From Natrialba sp. SSL1 (GTDB lineage Archaea; Halobacteriota; Halobacteria; Halobacteriales; Natrialbaceae): 64,000 bases of DNA. The notes under the pieces were generated by a model that worked only from the letters and a program-made list of their open reading frames with translations, made no database searches and was not told where the DNA came from. The position numbers and the translations under genes were made by a program. Shown here piece by piece: positions 26,710-34,920 of the stretch (position 1 is its first letter; each line of letters begins with the position of its first letter). The stretch is from NCBI RefSeq assembly GCF_001861355.1, contig NZ_MASN01000041.1, positions 89,317 through 153,316 on the forward strand, in the 5' to 3' direction.

Positions 26710-27828
26710 ATGAGTAAGCGAATTTACAGTTTGGATTCGATGCGGATCATCGCGATGGGATTCGTCGTTGCCATTCACACCAATCTATTCAGAGGGGTCG
26801 GAACGTACGGCGACATCGCGAATTTCGTGATCGACTCGACCGGCCGGTTCGTCGTGCCATTTTTCTTCCTGACCTCCGGCTATCTGTTCGCCTTGAAAAC
26901 GCTACATCGGGACCCGACGCTGTATGTGTTCGAACGGGTTCGAACGATCGCCTCGCTCTACGTGTTCGGACTCCTGCTCGCTGCGCCAGTGTTCCTCGTT
27001 GGATCGATTACTCAAACCGGTCTCGACGACGGATCACTGTCGGCTACGATCGGTACCGAACTGGCTGGGTTCCTCTCGCCGGCAAACCTCCTCTACTACG
27101 GGGATTCAGTCTCCGTTATTCTGTGGTTCCTGCCGGCGCTCGCGTTCTCGCTGATGTTCGTCTACGGGTTCGTTCGATTCGACAAAACGTCGTACCTGCT
27201 TCCCGTTTCGATCACATTTCACGTCGTTGGCCTCTTCGGTGCAAGCTACACGATGCTCGTCGACGTTCCGTTCGAAGTCAGGGACGCGCTGTTTTTCGGG
27301 TTCTTCTATACGAGTGCGGGCTACATATTGCATCGCATTGACTGGCACCCGTCCGCTGACCGAAGCCGATTCCTCCTCGGCGCAACCGCTCTCTTTGCCG
27401 TCGTGCACGTGGCAGAACGGTATGCTCTCGGCTACGTCCTTCCCGGCTCGTCGGTCGCCGACGGCGTCTACACCGCGAGCTATACGATCGGAACGGCACT
27501 GGTGACGATCTCGCTGTTCCTGTTTTTGCTCTCTCGGCCGACACTCAGCAAGAACACGCCACTTCCTTCGTGGGGGAAGTATGCCGTCGGTATCTACGTC
27601 GTTCATCCTGCTGTTCTGTACCCACTCGAGCGACTGGATCAGATAGCGCAACTGGCGGGATACGATATTGGAAACACGCTCCTGTGGCACCTCACGCTGA
27701 CGCCTGCAGTCTTTGGCGTCTCACTGCTCATCTACATCGGGGCGCTCAAAGTGGGTGCTATCGAGGGTGGACGCGTTCGATTCCCGCGAATCCTGCCGTT
27801 CCAGTCACGACAGTACGAATCGAACTGA
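26710..27828 (+). CDS. Acyltransferase 3 family membrane protein
   Basis: 372 residues with about ten membrane helices. It opens YSLDSMRIIAMGFVVAIHTN, the family start with the conserved His near residue 22. Family members O-acetylate or O-acylate sugars, lipids or peptides at the membrane. The substrate is unknown and no glycan genes adjoin. The codon composition is less GC-rich than neighbours, and it follows an AT-rich spacer, which suggests horizontal gain. It is followed by a phosphoribosyltransferase gene with no clear operon link. Confidence 0.88.
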   Translation: MSKRIYSLDSMRIIAMGFVVAIHTNLFRGVGTYGDIANFVIDSTGRFVVPFFFLTSGYLFALKTLHRDPTLYVFERVRTIASLYVFGLLLAAPVFLVGSITQTGLDDGSLSATIGTELAGFLSPANLLYYGDSVSVILWFLPALAFSLMFVYGFVRFDKTSYLLPVSITFHVVGLFGASYTMLVDVPFEVRDALFFGFFYTSAGYILHRIDWHPSADRSRFLLGATALFAVVHVAERYALGYVLPGSSVADGVYTASYTIGTALVTISLFLFLLSRPTLSKNTPLPSWGKYAVGIYVVHPAVLYPLERLDQIAQLAGYDIGNTLLWHLTLTPAVFGVSLLIYIGALKVGAIEGGRVRFPRILPFQSRQYESN

Positions 27829-27933
27829 TCGTCGTTCGGTATCCACGCATGGTTCGCAGAGCTGCTCCAGATGGGGCGCGTTTCAGCCCACTTATGGGGA
27901 TTGCCCCTCTCTGTTCACCCAGGTGGCCACCAG

Positions 27934-28689
27934 ATGTCCGATCTACCGGACGATTTCGACTGTACGATAACGAACTGGGAATACATCTACAGCCTGTGTC
28001 GCGACGTCAGCGACGAGGTCCGTCGCGACGAGTTCGACCCCGACGTCATCGTCGCGCTCGCACGCGGTGGCTGGTTCGCGGGCCGATGTCTCTGTGACTT
28101 CCTGGGGCTGAACGATCTGACGAGCCTGAAGATGGAACACTACGTCGGCACCGCCGAGAAGACCGGCGAGCCGACCGTCCGCTACCCGATGCCGGAAGGG
28201 AGCGTCGAGGGCAAGGACGTGCTGATCATCGACGATATCGCCGACACTGGCGGCTCGATCGAGCGCGCTCACGAGTACGTCGAGGACCGAAACGCTGGCG
28301 AGGTCCGCACGGCGACCCTGCAGCTACTCGGCACGAGCGAGTTCGATCCGGACTACGTTGGCGAGCGACTCGAGGAGTGGACCTGGATCGTCTATCCCTG
28401 GAACTTCATCGAGGACATGGTCGACCTGGTTTCGGGTGCGATGGAACAGGCCGAGCAGGAGTCGTTCTCGGCGGACGAGATCCGCCACTACCTCGCCGAG
28501 TTCCACGGCATCGAGCGCATCGAGATGGAGATCGCCCAGCCTAACCGGGTGACCGAGGTGCTCTCGGAGATGGAACGGCGCGACGTAATCGAGATGACCG
28601 AACCTGGGAAGTGGGCGTTGTGTACGGACTCCGAAACGGAAACGGGGTCGGAGTCGGAGCCCGAGTCAGAAACGGAGCCAGAAACGTAA
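27934..28689 (+). CDS. Purine-type phosphoribosyltransferase with C-terminal extension
   Basis: 251 residues from ATG 27934. The PRPP-binding motif VLIIDDIADTGGS lies near residue 95, and ALARGGWFAG near residue 44 is the typical substrate loop. The layout matches the archaeal hypoxanthine/xanthine-guanine type salvage enzymes (COG2236). After about residue 170 a helical, winged-helix-like segment (EIRHYLAEFHG...VLSEMERRDVIEM) is appended, and the end is a Ser/Glu-rich tail. The exact base is not predictable. The ATG is preceded by a GGGG/CCCC hairpin. Confidence 0.88.
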   Translation: MSDLPDDFDCTITNWEYIYSLCRDVSDEVRRDEFDPDVIVALARGGWFAGRCLCDFLGLNDLTSLKMEHYVGTAEKTGEPTVRYPMPEGSVEGKDVLIIDDIADTGGSIERAHEYVEDRNAGEVRTATLQLLGTSEFDPDYVGERLEEWTWIVYPWNFIEDMVDLVSGAMEQAEQESFSADEIRHYLAEFHGIERIEMEIAQPNRVTEVLSEMERRDVIEMTEPGKWALCTDSETETGSESEPESETEPET

Positions 28690-28786
28690 GAGCGACCGAC
28701 GCTCGGCCGTCTTTTGCGGGGATCTTGACCGTTGTCACAGCCGTTCGAATCGATGCACAGCCGTTTGCGTCGACACACAGCCTCGC

Positions 28787-29092
28787 TCACCGAGCGACCG
28801 GTCCGCATCGACCGCGGCGAGACCGAGGCCTGTGTTCGTGGCCAAGCACGATACAGAGCCCGTGGAGGACGAGCAAGCCGAGCAGCGCGAGCGACTGGTC
28901 GGTGGCCGTCGGTGTCGGAATTGACAGCAGGGATGGCCCGACTAGTACCGGGAGGTACGCGGCCGGGAGGACGACCGCGATCCAGAACGCGAGCGTGCAC
29001 ACACCGGTTCGCAGTCTGGCGGCCGCTCGCCGCAGCGAGTCTCCGATCTGGGAGGACGACGGGACGTTCAGGAGGGGGATAGCGGGCGGCAT
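28787..29092 (-). CDS. Small two-helix membrane protein
   Basis: 101 residues with two hydrophobic helices (about 28-54 and 64-84), an Arg-rich N-terminal segment and a basic C-terminus. No family is recognised. It lies ten bases downstream of the lipoprotein gene stop on the same strand, consistent with co-transcription. Amino-acid makeup is normal for a real haloarchaeal membrane protein. Confidence 0.6.
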   Translation of the reverse strand: MPPAIPLLNVPSSSQIGDSLRRAAARLRTGVCTLAFWIAVVLPAAYLPVLVGPSLLSIPTPTATDQSLALLGLLVLHGLCIVLGHEHRPRSRRGRCGPVAR

Positions 29093-29102
29093 CTGTCGTC
29101 TC

Positions 29103-30122
29103 TCACTCGGTTCCAGGTTTCTCCGCAGCGTTCACACCGGGACACGCCATGCGCGTCGACATCGTCACCGACTCGAGTGCACCCGCCGCGTCGAGTTCGA
29201 CGCGGGTCGTCGAGCTGTTACAGTCGAACTCACCCGTGTCGATCTGCGTCCGGTCGACTGCGTCAGAATCGAGGCGAGCGACCGTCAATTCGTACTCGCC
29301 GCTCTCTGGGATGTCAACTGCTGCGGTCGCATCCGACTCGAGCGTGTAGACGCCGTCGAAGAGCGGCGATGATGGGCTTTCCGCCGCAGTATCGATCAGC
29401 ACGCGCGTCGGTCGCGTCTCGTCAGTCGGGTTGTGCACGACGAGCGCGTGTCCCGGTCCAGATTCGGTCCCGTCGGACTCGAATCCTGCTGGAGCGGTCG
29501 CCTCGTTTTCGCTCGTCTCGCCCGTATCGACGGTCGCCGTCACGACACCGCTGCAGGCCATCAACGTCGAGGCGACGTGTGACGTGATCTCTTCGTCCGT
29601 CACCGCAAGCGTCGCCGTCGTCTGATTACAGTCGAACTGCTCGTACCCGATCGACACCGACTCCGTCCGTTCTGGCTGCTGTTCGGTTTCCGGGAGCACG
29701 ACGCGGGCCGTGTACTCACCGAGCTCCGTCAGCGCCACGTGAACGGTTGCATCCGGTCCCAGTTCGAACGCCTCCTCGAGTACCGTCGTCTCGTCGCGCT
29801 CGACGACGAGCGTGGGCGTCTGTTCCTCGCTCCTTCGATTCGCGAGGACGAGTTGGACCGGCTTCCGGAGACCGGTCGACTCGAGTGTCTCGTCGCCGAG
29901 CTGGCGGTCGACGGTCGTGTCGGGGTCGACAGCAGTCGGTGAGTCGTTTTGGGTGGACAGCGGTTGTTCGCCGGGGTCGGACGCGCGTTCGCTTGTTCCG
30001 CCCTCGCTGTTAGGGTTGGGTTCTGAACCTTCCACTGGTGTTGCGTCTGTTTCCGAGAGGCAACCGGCCGCAGTCACTCCAAAGCCAATACCGATCGATG
30101 CGAGAACGGTTCGTCGTTCCAT
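29103..30122 (-). CDS. Lipoprotein with two repeated Cys-containing domains
   Basis: 339 residues. MERRTVLASIGIGFGVTAAGC is a Tat-type signal with a lipobox Cys near residue 21. An acidic linker follows. Two similar units then occur, each with beta strands, a YEQFDCN or TGEFDCN motif and, about 30 residues later, MACSGV or MACPGV. Each unit has one Cys pair that could form a disulphide outside the cell. The internal duplication is clear although the halves are diverged. Function is unknown; ligand binding or surface adhesion is possible. Confidence 0.82.
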   Translation of the reverse strand: MERRTVLASIGIGFGVTAAGCLSETDATPVEGSEPNPNSEGGTSERASDPGEQPLSTQNDSPTAVDPDTTVDRQLGDETLESTGLRKPVQLVLANRRSEEQTPTLVVERDETTVLEEAFELGPDATVHVALTELGEYTARVVLPETEQQPERTESVSIGYEQFDCNQTTATLAVTDEEITSHVASTLMACSGVVTATVDTGETSENEATAPAGFESDGTESGPGHALVVHNPTDETRPTRVLIDTAAESPSSPLFDGVYTLESDATAAVDIPESGEYELTVARLDSDAVDRTQIDTGEFDCNSSTTRVELDAAGALESVTMSTRMACPGVNAAEKPGTE

Positions 30123-30318
30123 ACAGTCACGATAGAGCGGGTACCCCTTCCACCTAGCACAGAGTCAAGTGCGTTTTTTAGTCTGTGTGTATCGGACCGC
30201 CTCACTGCATACTGGTAAGTCCGCTGTGTGTCAGACGGCCGTTGTCAGTCCGTTTTGGGCTGCTTCCGATCTGTCCGAGGATGCACCAACGGACAGGTGA
30301 CCGTCGCAGGGACTGCCG

Positions 30319-30963
30319 TTACGCTGGCTTGCCGCCTTCGGTCTGCCCGCTCATCGGCCGATACTGTGTCCAGTACCACCGGGCGAGCCACAGACAGATC
30401 GCGACCAGCCCCGCCGCGAGCACGAACCCGCCAGGACCGGTAGCGAACGTGAGAAGTGTCTCCTGAAGCGTCGGCTCGGGTGGCTCCGTGTGACGAAGCG
30501 CTACCGGCGCTGGCTCCTGTGGGCCGTCCCATCGGGTGTGAACGACTGCACTCACCAGTCCGACGACGCCGACTCCTCCGAGCACGCGCTGCAACGCGCT
30601 CGCGAGCGACGGCGTCGCGTGATCGGGCCCCGCGTACAGCACCAGCGATCCGTTCGCCGGTGCGTAGACGTCCATCTCGCGACCCTGACTCGAGTACCAG
30701 GTGCCGGCGACGACGACTAGGTCGGCGTCCACGAGTCGCTCGAGGTGGTAACTGACGTTCTGTACCGACGCATCGAGGTGATCGGCGAGATCCGAGGCGG
30801 TTCGTGGCTCCTCGTACAGCAACGCGAGGATTGTCCGTGCAGTCATCGAAGAGACGGACGAGAGGATATGGTCTGCGTCCGAGTCAGTCAGTGCAACCAG
30901 TTGCGGCTCGGTTTCAGGGTCGTCCAGCGCTGACGCGGGCTTGCGTGGAAAGAGAGAAGCCAT
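30319..30963 (-). CDS. Membrane-anchored winged-helix regulator
   Basis: 214 residues. Residues 25-105 form an ArsR-like winged helix (MTARTILALLYEEPRTASDLADHL, given here as two parts: MTARTILALLYEEP and ASDLADHLDAS), with the recognition helix near VQNVSYHLERL. Two hydrophobic helices follow at about 128-146 and 178-198. The layout indicates a one-component regulator fixed in the membrane. It lies downstream of the MATE exporter on the same strand, separated by an inverted repeat at 31010-31029. A TATA-like CTATAC on the minus strand near 30995 fits its own promoter. Its targets are unknown; the exporter is the obvious candidate. Confidence 0.83.
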   Translation of the reverse strand: MASLFPRKPASALDDPETEPQLVALTDSDADHILSSVSSMTARTILALLYEEPRTASDLADHLDASVQNVSYHLERLVDADLVVVAGTWYSSQGREMDVYAPANGSLVLYAGPDHATPSLASALQRVLGGVGVVGLVSAVVHTRWDGPQEPAPVALRHTEPPEPTLQETLLTFATGPGGFVLAAGLVAICLWLARWYWTQYRPMSGQTEGGKPA

Positions 30964-31009
30964 CCTATCGGTGTGACATTTTCACCGCAGTCGTATAGCC
31001 GTGCGTGAG

Positions 31010-31029
31010 ACTCAAAGTGGTCTTTGAGT
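31010..31029. promoter_or_regulatory. Perfect inverted repeat between MATE gene and regulator
   Basis: ACTCAAAG-TGGT-CTTTGAGT, 8-bp arms. It is about 15-25 bases upstream of the regulator TATA box and 31 bases beyond the MATE stop. It may be an operator of the regulator, or a terminator of the MATE gene, though no T-run follows on the minus strand. Confidence 0.5.
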
Positions 31030-31059
31030 TTGTGAGAGTGACCCAATCAAAATGAGGGC

Positions 31060-32523
31060 TCAATCGAGGGTCGGCTCCCCTTCTTCCGGCGCTGGCGACT
31101 CTCGTGACTCGGTGGGCTCGTCTTCACCTTCCTCGTCGACGATCGACTCCTTCCACGTTCCGCGGGTGAACCACGCGGTCGCCGCGATAGCGCCCACGAT
31201 ATCTCCGGTGACGACACCCGCCCAGATCCCGGTCGGCCCCCAGCCGGCAACGAAGGCCAGATAGTACGTCACGGGCACCCGGACGAGCCACAGGCCGAGA
31301 ACGGCGAACGCGAGCGCCGTCTTCGTGTTCCCCGCGCCGCGGAACGCCCCCTGGACGACTTGCATGACGCCCATGAAGACGAACGCGACCGCGGAGAACT
31401 GCAGGTAGGTCACGCCATAGTCGATAATCGTCGCGCGTCCCTCTTCCTCCGCCAGCAGGAACACCGAAACGAACGGCTCCGGGAACAGAAACGCAACCAG
31501 TGCCGTGACGAACATGATCGAGCCGACCACACCCGCAGCTATGCCGACGGCTCGTTCTGCGCGATCCGCCATCCCCGCGCCCAGATTCTGCCCGACGATC
31601 GAGTCCGTCGCCTGCCCCATCCCGAGCGCCGGCAGGAACGCCAGCGAGACCAGCCGGTTCCCGAGGCCGTACGCCGCGACGACCTCCGGCGGGAACGTCA
31701 CGACGATCGCCGTCATCGCGACCAGCGCCATCGCCGTCATCGACTGCTCCAGCGCCGTCGGGACGCCGAGGCGCGTGATTTCTCGGACGTACTCGAGTCG
31801 GGGCCGGATATGAGCAGCCTCGATTTCGGGGCCGACGTCGGTGTAGTACAGCAGGTAGAAGCCGATAGCCGTGGCGACGCCGCGGGAGATGACGGTCGCG
31901 ACGGCCGCACCGGCGACTTCGAGGCGAGGGAGTGGGCCGACGCCGAAGATGAGCAGCGGGTCGATTGCGAGGTTGATGATGACGCTGATAAACATCACTC
32001 GCATCGGCGCGCGCGTGTTGCCGTAGCCTCGCATGAGCGCGACGAAGACGAAGAAACCGAACACGAACGGCAGCCCCAGGAAGAAGATCTGGAGGTACTC
32101 TGCCGCGAGCGGGATGATCGCCTCGTCGGTCTGCGGGTCCGAGGGCAGTGCCTCGAGCATCGGGACGGTGAGGAAGTAGCCGAGAATTCCGAGTCCGACG
32201 GCGACAAGCGAGATGAACGACAGTGTCTGGCCAGCGATGATGCCGCCCTCGTCACTATCCGCACCCGTGTGCTGGGCGATCAAGATCGCACCGGCCGTCG
32301 TAAAGCCGCTGCCGACTGCGATCAGGAGGAACAACAGCGGGAACGCAAGGCTCACCGCACCGACCGCGTCGCCTGAGAGTGCGCCGAGCCAGATCGTGTC
32401 GCCCACGTTGTAGGCGACCTGCAGCAACTGGATGACGACGAGCGGCCAGGCCAGCTTGAACATCGGACCGATCAGCTCTCCCTCAGTGAGAGAGCCGCTG
32501 TCCGAGTTCTCGCTGGAAGACAT
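31060..32523 (-). CDS. MATE family multidrug/cation exporter
   Basis: 487 residues with about twelve membrane helices in two similar halves, each beginning with a PMFKLAWPLVVIQ-like or GVPTALEQSM-like segment. MATE exporters use sodium or proton gradients to expel organic cations and drugs. N- and C-terminal tails are Ser/Glu-rich and cytoplasmic. It is divergent from mtnP. The membrane-anchored winged-helix gene follows it on the same strand and may regulate it. Confidence 0.93.
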   Translation of the reverse strand: MSSSENSDSGSLTEGELIGPMFKLAWPLVVIQLLQVAYNVGDTIWLGALSGDAVGAVSLAFPLLFLLIAVGSGFTTAGAILIAQHTGADSDEGGIIAGQTLSFISLVAVGLGILGYFLTVPMLEALPSDPQTDEAIIPLAAEYLQIFFLGLPFVFGFFVFVALMRGYGNTRAPMRVMFISVIINLAIDPLLIFGVGPLPRLEVAGAAVATVISRGVATAIGFYLLYYTDVGPEIEAAHIRPRLEYVREITRLGVPTALEQSMTAMALVAMTAIVVTFPPEVVAAYGLGNRLVSLAFLPALGMGQATDSIVGQNLGAGMADRAERAVGIAAGVVGSIMFVTALVAFLFPEPFVSVFLLAEEEGRATIIDYGVTYLQFSAVAFVFMGVMQVVQGAFRGAGNTKTALAFAVLGLWLVRVPVTYYLAFVAGWGPTGIWAGVVTGDIVGAIAATAWFTRGTWKESIVDEEGEDEPTESRESPAPEEGEPTLD

Positions 32524-32590
32524 ACCGGATCACAGTCGTTCATCGTACTTGACCACTTGGGAGATATGGTATCGTACTGCGTACTTGTCC

Positions 32591-32670
32591 GCGCATGCGC
32601 AAGGAATGCATCTGGAGACCCAGACCGTTGACAGTGGTCCGAGAGACCCGGATCGTTTACAGTGACTCGC
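32591..32670. promoter_or_regulatory. Palindrome and direct repeat between MATE gene and mtnP
   Basis: GCGCATGCGC (32591-32600) is a perfect palindrome. Two 28-base direct repeats follow, 32615-32642 and 32643-32670, identical at 21 positions (19 of the first 22). The second contains GTTTAC about 28 bases before the mtnP ATG, in the TATA position. They could be regulator sites or a duplicated promoter. Confidence 0.45.
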
Positions 32671-32685
32671 CGTCCACGTGCCAGC

Positions 32686-33549
32686 ATGACCATCGGCGTC
32701 ATCGGCGGCAGCGGCATCTACGAGGCACTGCCACTCGAGAATACTCGCACTGAATCAGTTTCGACACCCTACGGCGAGCCGAGCGAAGACGTGACGCTCG
32801 GTGAACTCGCCGGCAACGAGGTCGCGTTCCTGCCGCGCCACGGCGAGGATCACCAGCACACGCCGACGGACGCGCAGTACCGCGCGAACATCTACGCACT
32901 CAAATCAGTCGGCGTCGATCGCGTCATCTCGACGAACGCGGTCGGGAGCCTGCGCGAGGACCTGCCGCCACAGACCCTCGTCGTTCCGGATCAGACGTTC
33001 GACCGGACGAAACACCGCTCACCGACGTTCTTCGGTGACGGCATCGTCGTCCACATGGGCTTTGCCGAACCGTACTGTCCCGCGATGGTCGACCACCTCG
33101 CGTCCGCGGCCGAGGCGGCGACCGACGCGGAAACGAAAACCGAACAGGGCGGCACCTACGTCTGCATCGAGGGTCCACAATACTCGACGCGCGCCGAGAG
33201 CGAGTTCTACCGCGACCAGGGCTGGGACGTCGTCGGCATGACGACGATTCCAGAGGCCAAACTCGCCCGCGAGGCCGAACTGAGCTACGCGACCATCGCA
33301 GGCATCACCGACTACGACGTCTGGAAGCAGGACAGTGAGGTCACACTCGAGGAGGTACTCGAGAACGCCGCGGCGAACCATGAGTCGATCAATGCGGTGA
33401 TCGAAGCGGCGATTCGGACGATGCCCGAGGATTTCGAGAGCGACGCCTGGAGTGCACTCGAGGGAACGATCAATACGCCGACGGAGGCGATCCCGGAGGA
33501 GACGCGCGAGCGGGTCGACCTGCTGGTCGGCGAGTATTTAGAGAAGTGA
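32686..33549 (+). CDS. mtnP: S-methyl-5'-thioadenosine phosphorylase
   Basis: 287 residues from ATG 32686. The PNP/MTAP-type nucleoside phosphorylase fold shows GGSGIYEA near residue 6, PRHGEDHQHTP near residue 53, IEGPQYSTRAES near residue 164 and GMTTIPEAKLARE near residue 186. It splits methylthioadenosine with phosphate to adenine and methylthioribose phosphate, feeding methionine salvage. The upstream direct repeat carries its TATA-like box. No other salvage gene is adjacent. Confidence 0.93.
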   Translation: MTIGVIGGSGIYEALPLENTRTESVSTPYGEPSEDVTLGELAGNEVAFLPRHGEDHQHTPTDAQYRANIYALKSVGVDRVISTNAVGSLREDLPPQTLVVPDQTFDRTKHRSPTFFGDGIVVHMGFAEPYCPAMVDHLASAAEAATDAETKTEQGGTYVCIEGPQYSTRAESEFYRDQGWDVVGMTTIPEAKLAREAELSYATIAGITDYDVWKQDSEVTLEEVLENAAANHESINAVIEAAIRTMPEDFESDAWSALEGTINTPTEAIPEETRERVDLLVGEYLEK

Positions 33550-33740
33550 TTTCCTCTGCCGGTTTCGGGATCGGCTGTTGTGAACGGCGCTCTTGCAGGG
33601 TGATCGGAGCAGAGCTGACGATCTCGTAATCCGATCGCTGTGGTTATGATACTCTCGATACTCTCGATAGTAATGCAATCCTCGTAACTGTAAATGGTCG
33701 TTGATAAATACTGAAGTCGGATTCCGTTGGAATACTAACT

Positions 33741-34850
33741 ATGTCGCAACGCCCGACACAGTCCCCGTGTGGTAGCGACGATCGAACGACCCCCTCCACG
33801 CTTCGCTCCCGACGGTCGGTTCTGTACGGTGGCACAACAGCCACAATAGTCGCCATGGCTGGCTGCCTCGACGGACAGGAGTCGAGCGAGGACGAGAACG
33901 GAGCCGATGACGACGATACCGACAACGGAGACGACACAAGCGGAGAGGGTGACGACTCTCAACAGGAGGAACTCGAGGACGAACTGTTCGCCGTGCTGGA
34001 CACCTACTTCGAGGCCTCTGCGGAGGGCGACCTCGAAGCGATCGACGACGTGATGCACAGCCTGAACCCGCTGAATCCGGCCCAGTGGGAGGAAGAGGAC
34101 TGGGAGTATCAGGGCGGCGACGGCGAAGTGCCGTCCCCGTTCGAGGGTGAACTCGTGACCGCAGACGGAACCGTCGACGACGTGCTCGAACTCGAGGACG
34201 CCGCGTTCTGGTTCCAGGAATCCGATCTGGAGACGGAACTCAACGGCGAGGATATCGCGCTCGTTCGGGCCGACGAGGAGTGGCTCGACGCCGAGGCTGA
34301 GACGCTCGATGGCGACGGCGGCGCGGGCGCTGAAGACGGCGAAGACACTGGTGCCGGCGTCTCACACACGTTCGAAGAGGAGCTCGGGACCGTGGTCTGG
34401 GCACTCGTCCCCGAGGGCGACGAGTGGCGGATCCTCTATATGGGGGCCGAAGACGATACGCCCGAGGATCCCACCGAACTCTTCGAGGAGGAAATCATCG
34501 ACGACGAACAGGATGTCATCGCAGAGATTGACTGGGAGTACGAACAGGAGGGCCAGACCGGAGCGACCGATGAGGATCAAGACGACCTCTTCGCTGATGT
34601 CGAACTGGCGCGCGTCGTCTTCACGGACGAGCCCGGTCTCGAGGCCGACGCCGTTCGAGCCGACTCCACGATCGAGGGCAGTCATATCGAGTTTGGCGAT
34701 ACCTGGTCGGGTGCCTGGGCGACGATCGGCTACCACCCAGATGGCGATCAGATCGTGGTCAGAATCGCCCAGGACGGCGAAGAGACGGTCGTCCACCGAG
34801 AACACTACCTGCCTGAAGGGGACGACGAGGGTGGGTCTGCCGACAGCTGA
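33741..34850 (+). CDS. Tat lipoprotein, acidic, unknown function
   Basis: 369 residues. SRRSVLYGGTTATIVAMAGC is a Tat-type signal ending in a lipobox Cys near residue 43. A very acidic linker of about 40 residues follows. The rest is beta/alpha and acidic with two possible halves; the first, about residues 80-220, has an NTF2-like flavour (helical LDTYFEASAEGDLEAIDDVM), but this is only suggestive. An ATAAATACT box near 33705 fits a leaderless or short-leader promoter. The gene is convergent with scpA. Confidence 0.82.
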   Translation: MSQRPTQSPCGSDDRTTPSTLRSRRSVLYGGTTATIVAMAGCLDGQESSEDENGADDDDTDNGDDTSGEGDDSQQEELEDELFAVLDTYFEASAEGDLEAIDDVMHSLNPLNPAQWEEEDWEYQGGDGEVPSPFEGELVTADGTVDDVLELEDAAFWFQESDLETELNGEDIALVRADEEWLDAEAETLDGDGGAGAEDGEDTGAGVSHTFEEELGTVVWALVPEGDEWRILYMGAEDDTPEDPTELFEEEIIDDEQDVIAEIDWEYEQEGQTGATDEDQDDLFADVELARVVFTDEPGLEADAVRADSTIEGSHIEFGDTWSGAWATIGYHPDGDQIVVRIAQDGEETVVHREHYLPEGDDEGGSADS

Positions 34851-34920
34851 TCGAACCGAACGGCGGTTCGCTCCTGCGTACTGACTGCCACCCTCCAACC
34901 GCTGACCAGCAACCACCAAA

